Origin: UBA9662 sp002729415
Lineage (GTDB): Bacteria; Poribacteria; WGA-4E; UBA9662
Direction: 5' to 3'
Assembly (NCBI GenBank): GCA_002729415.1
Contig: PBXZ01000203.1
Coordinates: 1 to 9,201, forward strand
Length of the DNA stretch: 9,201 bases
Below the pieces are notes generated by a model that worked only from the letters and a program-made list of their open reading frames with translations, was not told the DNA's origin and did no database searches. The translations under genes and the position numbers were made by a program. Position 1 is the stretch's first letter. Every line of letters starts with the position of its first letter. Shown here piece by piece: positions 5,582 through 9,201 of the stretch.

Positions 5582-6898
5582 CTATTGGCTTGTATGAGAA
5601 TCACTCTCTGTAGTAGCGCCGGAGATTTCAGAAGGGTTAAATGTTTCTTCAATCCTGTTCTTTGTTTCTTCATCATCTACACGGTCTTGGATGTCTATTA
5701 ATACATCTTCAATCCTTTGATGAAGATGATCTTCTTTCACTGATAACATAGTGATAAGCGGTTCGACAGCTTGATGGTTTCTTAATTTCGCCATTGCTTC
5801 AAACACATATTGGCGGATCCACCAGTCTTCTTCATCTGCCAATTGGCCTAAAGGAGGCAAGGATTCTTTCTCACCCAAATTCAATATTGATTTACAAGCA
5901 CTTCGTCGGACAGAGACGTCTTCATCTTGTAACAAAGCCGAAATCGAATTAATAGCGTGATGATACTGTAACTCCAGCAACGACTGGCAAGCTGCAGCAC
6001 GAACTTCAGCCACTTCGTCATCAAGTTTCTTCTCCAGCACTTCAGCTATGTTTCCATTCCCAGATGTCGTTAACGCCCGACAAGCATATTGACGTGTGAG
6101 GTGATTTTCGTCGTTCAGACAACTTAGAAGGGCTTCACAAGCACGTGTGTCGCTGAAGACAGTCATTGCCCTACATGCAGCTAAACGTACAGACGGACTT
6201 TCGTCATTAAGCTTCTCAATTACTGGTTCGACTGCTGAAGTGTCACCGATTTTGGTTAATACTTCAATGACACTGGTACGAACAGATGCATCTTCGTCAT
6301 TTAAAAGCACGATCAACGGTGAAATCGCTTGCGTGTTTGGAACTGCTGCCAGCGCTTGACAGGCAGCAGAACGAACATGAGCACTCTCATCACTGAGCAT
6401 TTGTATCAATCGCTCACTAGTCACTTCAGATTTCCAATGACCGAGTGTACTACAGGCTTGTCGTCGTATCCATTGATTTTCATCTTGCAATAAATCAATC
6501 ACTGGATCGATATCATCCTGGATTTCAAACTTTGCCANTNCCCGGCATGCTGTTAAACGTACATGATAATCTTGATCCGTTAATCGAGCAATTAAGGGTT
6601 GAATTGATTTTGGATCTGCTGATTGAGCAAGTGATTCACTAGCATANCAACGAACCCAAGGATCACTATCATCCAGNAAATGAATCAATTGNTCAATCAT
6701 ATCTTCGACTGAAGTNAGGGTCAACAAGGTCTCGGTCGCGTGGCGACGAACCCATTTATTTTCATCCNCTAACATTGACTTNAACGGTTCAATTGTTTCT
6801 GAATAGCTGCTGTCTNTCAATGANCGACAGGCTTGAATCCTAACCTCGCTATCCTCATGGTTTAACTGTTCGATCAGNTGATTAAGANCACTTTCCAT
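5582..6898 (-). CDS. HEAT-repeat protein (12 regular repeats of 31 residues)
   Basis: This 438-residue protein is nearly all HEAT repeats of the PBS-lyase-like type, which stack into a superhelix that binds protein partners. The motif D-E-x-x-x-V/I-R recurs with its Arg at residues 20, 51, 83, 114, 145, 176, 207, 238, 269, 300, 331 and 362: period 31, with one step of 32. Eight copies continue R-x-x-A-C, so Cys lines one helix face (24, 118, 149, 180, 242, 273, 304, 335). Residues about 400-438 are a non-repeat, acidic and Ser/Thr-rich tail. There is no signal peptide, membrane span or catalytic domain, so a cytoplasmic scaffold or adaptor is likely; the partner is unknown. AAGGAG (6909-6914) lies 10 bases before the ATG. 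It starts 48 bases after thyA and probably shares the folA-thyA transcript. Ns at 6538-6888 leave about a dozen N-terminal-half residues unclear. Confidence 0.88.
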   Translation of the reverse strand: MESXLNXLIEQLNHEDSEVRIQACXSLXDSSYSETIEPXKSMLXDENKWVRRHATETLLTXTSVEDMIXQLIHXLDDSDPWVRXYASESLAQSADPKSIQPLIARLTDQDYHVRLTACRXXAKFEIQDDIDPVIDLLQDENQWIRRQACSTLGHWKSEVTSERLIQMLSDESAHVRSAACQALAAVPNTQAISPLIVLLNDEDASVRTSVIEVLTKIGDTSAVEPVIEKLNDESPSVRLAACRAMTVFSDTRACEALLSCLNDENHLTRQYACRALTTSGNGNIAEVLEKKLDDEVAEVRAAACQSLLELQYHHAINSISALLQDEDVSVRRSACKSILNLGEKESLPPLGQLADEEDWWIRQYVFEAMAKLRNHQAVEPLITMLSVKEDHLHQRIEDVLIDIQDRVDDEETKNRIEETFNPSEISGATTESDSHTSQ

Positions 6899-6946
6899 GT
6901 ATTACCTTCTCCTTTTCAGGATTTTTTTATTGATTGTCTTCCANGT

Positions 6947-7792
6947 TTATACTGACATTTTCCCTTTTATGGCTTTATGGAACTGGTAATTGATAAGCTT
7001 NAAATCCTTCATTGTGAATGCATCTATATCCTTGATTTTAGGATTAATCCACAATTCAGGTAATGNGTATGGATCCCTNGATAACTGTATCTTGACTTGT
7101 TCAAAATGGTTATGATATATATGAGCATCACCAANNGTATGNATAAAATCACCTGGTTCGTGTTCGGTAACCTGAGCAACCATATGTAANAGTAANGCAT
7201 AACTCGAAATATTGAATGGCACNCCTAAAAACATATCACATGACCGTTGGTACATTTGCATTGAAAGTTTTCCNTTATCAACATAGAATTGAAAGAATAT
7301 GTGGCAGGGAGGCAATGACATTTGGTCGAGTTCTCCCGGGTTCCAAGCGGTAACTACGTGCCTCCGGCTATACGGTTTTACCTTGATGTTTTCAATGACA
7401 GCTTTCAGTTGATCGATAGCAATATATTGCTGGTCAGGCTCAGACCAATGTTGCCAACTTCTCCATTGAACACCATAAATCCGTCCAACATCGCCGGAAA
7501 ATTGGGCATGAGGTTTCCAAGACCCTGCTTCTGCATTTGCTTCCCAGATAGTTTTCTGGTTGTTTAGAATTTCTTTAAGTCTATTATTATCACGGCTTCC
7601 CTCTATAAACCACAGCAACTCGCTCAGACAAGCTTTCCAAGCGAATCTTTTAGTTGTTACAACTGGAAACCCACTGCTCAGTCTATATCGATGCTGCATT
7701 CCAAACAAGCTGCGAGTACCTGTTTGGGTTCGGTCAGGTCGGTCAATGCCTTCATCAAGGATCTGTTGTAATGCAGAAAGATACTGTTTCAT
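6947..7792 (-). CDS. thyA: Thymidylate synthase
   Basis: ThyA methylates dUMP to dTMP with 5,10-methylenetetrahydrofolate, releasing dihydrofolate. The 281-residue protein keeps the family marks: DRTQTGT (20-26) with phosphate-binding R21, TTKRF and ELLWF in the N-terminal half, the Arg pair R143-R144, catalytic Cys163 in LPPCHIFFQFYV, QRSCDMFL (182-189), VPFNISSY (191-198) with the dUMP-contacting Asn, and GDAHIYHNH (221-229). It is slightly longer than the 264-residue E. coli enzyme because of an insert around 85-100 (AEAGSWKPHAQFSGD). It ends in Val, within the normal range. Its ATG overlaps the folA stop as ATGA, so translation is coupled. About ten N bases lie in its 3' half, most at codon position 3, so the residues implied are the expected ones (for example DFIHTxGDAH). 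Confidence 0.97.
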   Translation of the reverse strand: MKQYLSALQQILDEGIDRPDRTQTGTRSLFGMQHRYRLSSGFPVVTTKRFAWKACLSELLWFIEGSRDNNRLKEILNNQKTIWEANAEAGSWKPHAQFSGDVGRIYGVQWRSWQHWSEPDQQYIAIDQLKAVIENIKVKPYSRRHVVTAWNPGELDQMSLPPCHIFFQFYVDXGKLSMQMYQRSCDMFLXVPFNISSYXLXLHMVAQVTEHEPGDFXHXXGDAHIYHNHFEQVKIQLXRDPYXLPELWINPKIKDIDAFTMKDXKLINYQFHKAIKGKMSV

Positions 7793-8292
7793 GTCACTCT
7801 CTGAAAGATCTGAAATGCGTGTTTTGGGTGTTTTTCTGAGGCCTCAATAGCTTTTTGATGCAACATCTCCGTATCTTCCAGCAAAACCTCGATGTCTAGA
7901 TAGGTATCACCAGGATAATCGCTGTAGATCCGTGTGATATAGAATTTCTTGGTAATCGGCATGGTAGATCGGTAAAGTTGTGCTCCTCCAATAATGAAAA
8001 TATCTCTAGTAGGATACTCCTGTTGCAAATCAAGAATGCGCTGATTCACATTACCTGCGATTACAGCGTTTGCACTTGTTATCTGATCCCGACGAGACAC
8101 CACGACGTTTACCCGGTTTGGTAGTGGCTTCACCAAACCAAGTGAATCCCAGGTCTTCCGGCCCATTACAACGACGTTTCCTTTGGTCTGTTTTGAAAAC
8201 CACTTCATGTCCGAAGGTAGATGCGGCCAAGGTAATTGATTCTTATTACCAATAACACCATTATTGGCAACAGCGCAAATCATTGAAATCAT
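7789..8292 (-). CDS. folA: Dihydrofolate reductase
   Basis: FolA reduces dihydrofolate to tetrahydrofolate with NADPH, closing the cycle opened by ThyA. The 167-residue length is normal for chromosomal bacterial enzymes. Visible marks are the start MISMICAVANNGVIG, LPWPHLPSDMKWF (20-32) with active-site Asp28, VVMGRKTW (41-48), LPNRVNVVVSR (57-67) with folate-binding Arg60, IIGGAQLY (100-107) for NADPH, and GDTYL (128-132). The ATG at 8292 is preferred because AAGG lies 8 bases upstream and it matches the family N-terminus; the Met at codon 4 is less well placed. It is the first gene of the operon, about 58 bases after the predicted transcription start, and overlaps thyA by 4 bases. Confidence 0.97.
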   Translation of the reverse strand: MISMICAVANNGVIGNKNQLPWPHLPSDMKWFSKQTKGNVVVMGRKTWDSLGLVKPLPNRVNVVVSRRDQITSANAVIAGNVNQRILDLQQEYPTRDIFIIGGAQLYRSTMPITKKFYITRIYSDYPGDTYLDIEVLLEDTEMLHQKAIEASEKHPKHAFQIFQRVT

Positions 8293-8356
8293 TCATCTAG
8301 CCTTATTATCTTCAAAGTTAAGGTTATTCAAGCATTCACTTTTTAAGATGGTCTTT

Positions 8357-8385
8357 ATTATAGTTTAATTGCTTAAATTAGACAA
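8357..8385 (-). promoter_or_regulatory. Near-consensus sigma70 promoter of the folA-thyA operon
   Basis: On the minus strand TTGTCT (8385-8380) and the perfect -10 TATAAT (8362-8357) are spaced by exactly 17 bases. Transcription should start near 8350, giving a leader of about 58 bases before folA. It is the strongest promoter match in the window and fits a housekeeping operon. Confidence 0.75.
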
Positions 8386-9201
8386 AAAATTTCTTGTGGC
8401 ACTTATTTGAGAGAATGGAGGACGGAAAAGCTGCCAGCTGAGGTGATGATGTTGAAATAATAAATAACAAGGATGAAAACACAACGATCAATAGAAGAAA
8501 AGACACATTAGTTCTTCAGTTCACTGAACGCCTTAGTAAACGACGGTAACCTATAGAAGAGATTAAACAGCCTTGGTGGAAACGCTGGCGCCGTTCTATC
8601 GTCTCTGACTAATGATCCCCAAAAGATTAGCCTATCTAACTTATATGTCTATCGCTCGACAATCCTGCCATTAATTGTCATACCGCATATCAGGCTCTGA
8701 ATAAGCCTATTCCCCCTAATGGCATTAATAACCTACAGCAAACATAATATAAAAGTATATTCATAGATGTAGAGTTATCAAGCTAATGCCAGACTAAATT
8801 GACACGATCCTTCCTTCTTACGCTATAACAGCTAGTATGTAGTTCCTGAACTAACATAATTAAAACTCCCACCTGTGAAGTTTTGCATTTTACATGTGAG
8901 CTTTGATTACTATCCAATCATACAACCCGCCCATAAGCAGCAACCTGTTGTTGTGCTATACGACAGGCAGTTCTAGTTGTGTCCCATACCTCTTATAGCA
9001 TCAATTTTGTATCTCACATCATGTGCATTAACAGCTATGCACTTCCTGAGCTTGCTGTCCTTTCTATTACACATTCCATAATCAACACATTGTACTTTGG
9101 AATATGGACAGATTATTTCATTAGGCAGTAGTGGGTCAGATTCCACATACTCTTGTTTGATATCAACAATGCATTTATAAATGGATTAACAAGTTGTTAG
9201 A
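8386..9201. other. Gene-poor right end with decayed coding scraps
   Basis: About 0.8 kb upstream of the folA promoter without an intact gene. At 8415-8612 one plus-strand frame starts with ATG and would read through in-frame stops at 8439 (TGA) and 8547 (TAA) to TAA at 8610; its last segment has the Trp/Arg-rich string QPWWKRWRRSIVSD. The opposite strand over the same bases is also open in places, so the coding strand is undecided. Between about 8613 and 8970 I see nothing I can name. At 8973-9185 a minus-strand Cys-rich frame is listed separately. No tRNA, terminator or complete insertion sequence is visible. Confidence 0.5.
8973..9185 (-). pseudogene. Cys-rich ORF remnant, possibly a transposase zinc-ribbon fragment
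   Basis: A 70-codon minus-strand frame lies between an in-frame TAA (9186-9188) and TAG (8973-8975) and has no ATG near its front; the best start would be GTG at 9146, giving 57 residues with a poor ribosome site. The composition looks like real protein: DPLLPNEIICPYSKVQCVDY, then GMCNRKDSKLRKC and VRYKIDAIRGMGHN. The CP...C-x-DYG and RYK spacing recalls the N-terminal zinc ribbon of several bacterial transposases, which usually continue RYxCxxCxxxF; here the last two Cys positions are Ile, so the ribbon would be broken. Beyond the TAG the +1 frame continues for some 20 codons (TRTACRIAQQQVAAYGRVV), as expected of a frameshifted remnant. It could also be an unrelated small protein. Confidence 0.3.

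Noticed and set aside
5810..6842. A DNA tandem repeat or CRISPR-like array with 93-base period.
   Set aside because: The periodicity comes from the 31-residue HEAT repeats; the copies differ widely at the DNA level and are coding.
8581..8595. AACG...CGTT hairpin around GGCGCC as a terminator.
   Set aside because: The stem is only 4 bp outside a short palindrome, no T tract follows and no clear gene ends there.

Overview
The window is bacterial DNA of roughly 40% G+C. It has clear Shine-Dalgarno sequences (for example AAGGAG before the acetyltransferase and GGAGG before a tiny ORF) and two near-consensus sigma70 promoters. The phylum cannot be fixed from sequence alone. The mix of a HEAT-repeat protein, a PhoD-type phosphatase with an N-terminal accessory domain, a large GT-C-like membrane protein and an ADHFE1-type enzyme suggests an uncultured environmental bacterium; that is a guess. 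Many isolated N bases lie in two tracts (about 553-2414 and 6538-7274), mostly at wobble or otherwise tolerated codon positions, so they look like masked strain variation rather than random failure.

Left part (1-2914, minus strand): a multi-spanning membrane protein (1007-2914) is followed 67 bases downstream by the N-terminal part of a probable PhoD-family phosphatase, whose catalytic domain lies beyond the left edge. A 505-base gap (2915-3419) separates these from a plus-strand GNAT acetyltransferase with an acidic tail. The gap holds a good sigma70 promoter, an 8-bp inverted repeat and a possible 29-codon leader ORF. A hairpin at 4016-4051 sits between the acetyltransferase and the convergent next gene.

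Right part (4143-8292, minus strand): transcription starts at a strong promoter (8357-8385) and reads folA (dihydrofolate reductase), thyA (thymidylate synthase, ATGA overlap with folA), a 12-repeat HEAT protein, a possible 26-residue small protein with an excellent ribosome binding site, and a hydroxyacid-oxoacid transhydrogenase of the iron-ADH superfamily. FolA and ThyA form the dTMP cycle: ThyA turns methylene-tetrahydrofolate into dihydrofolate and FolA reduces it back. The HEAT protein is probably co-transcribed and may be a scaffold. The transhydrogenase may have its own promoter.

The last 0.8 kb (8386-9201) has no intact gene. It holds coding-looking scraps, the best being a 70-codon minus-strand frame with a Cys-rich segment that may be the remains of a transposase zinc ribbon. 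I found no CRISPR array, tRNA, rRNA or intact mobile element. The window looks mostly like ordinary metabolism; the most unusual items are the small ORFs, the regular cysteine-lined HEAT array in the folA-thyA operon, and the decayed right end.
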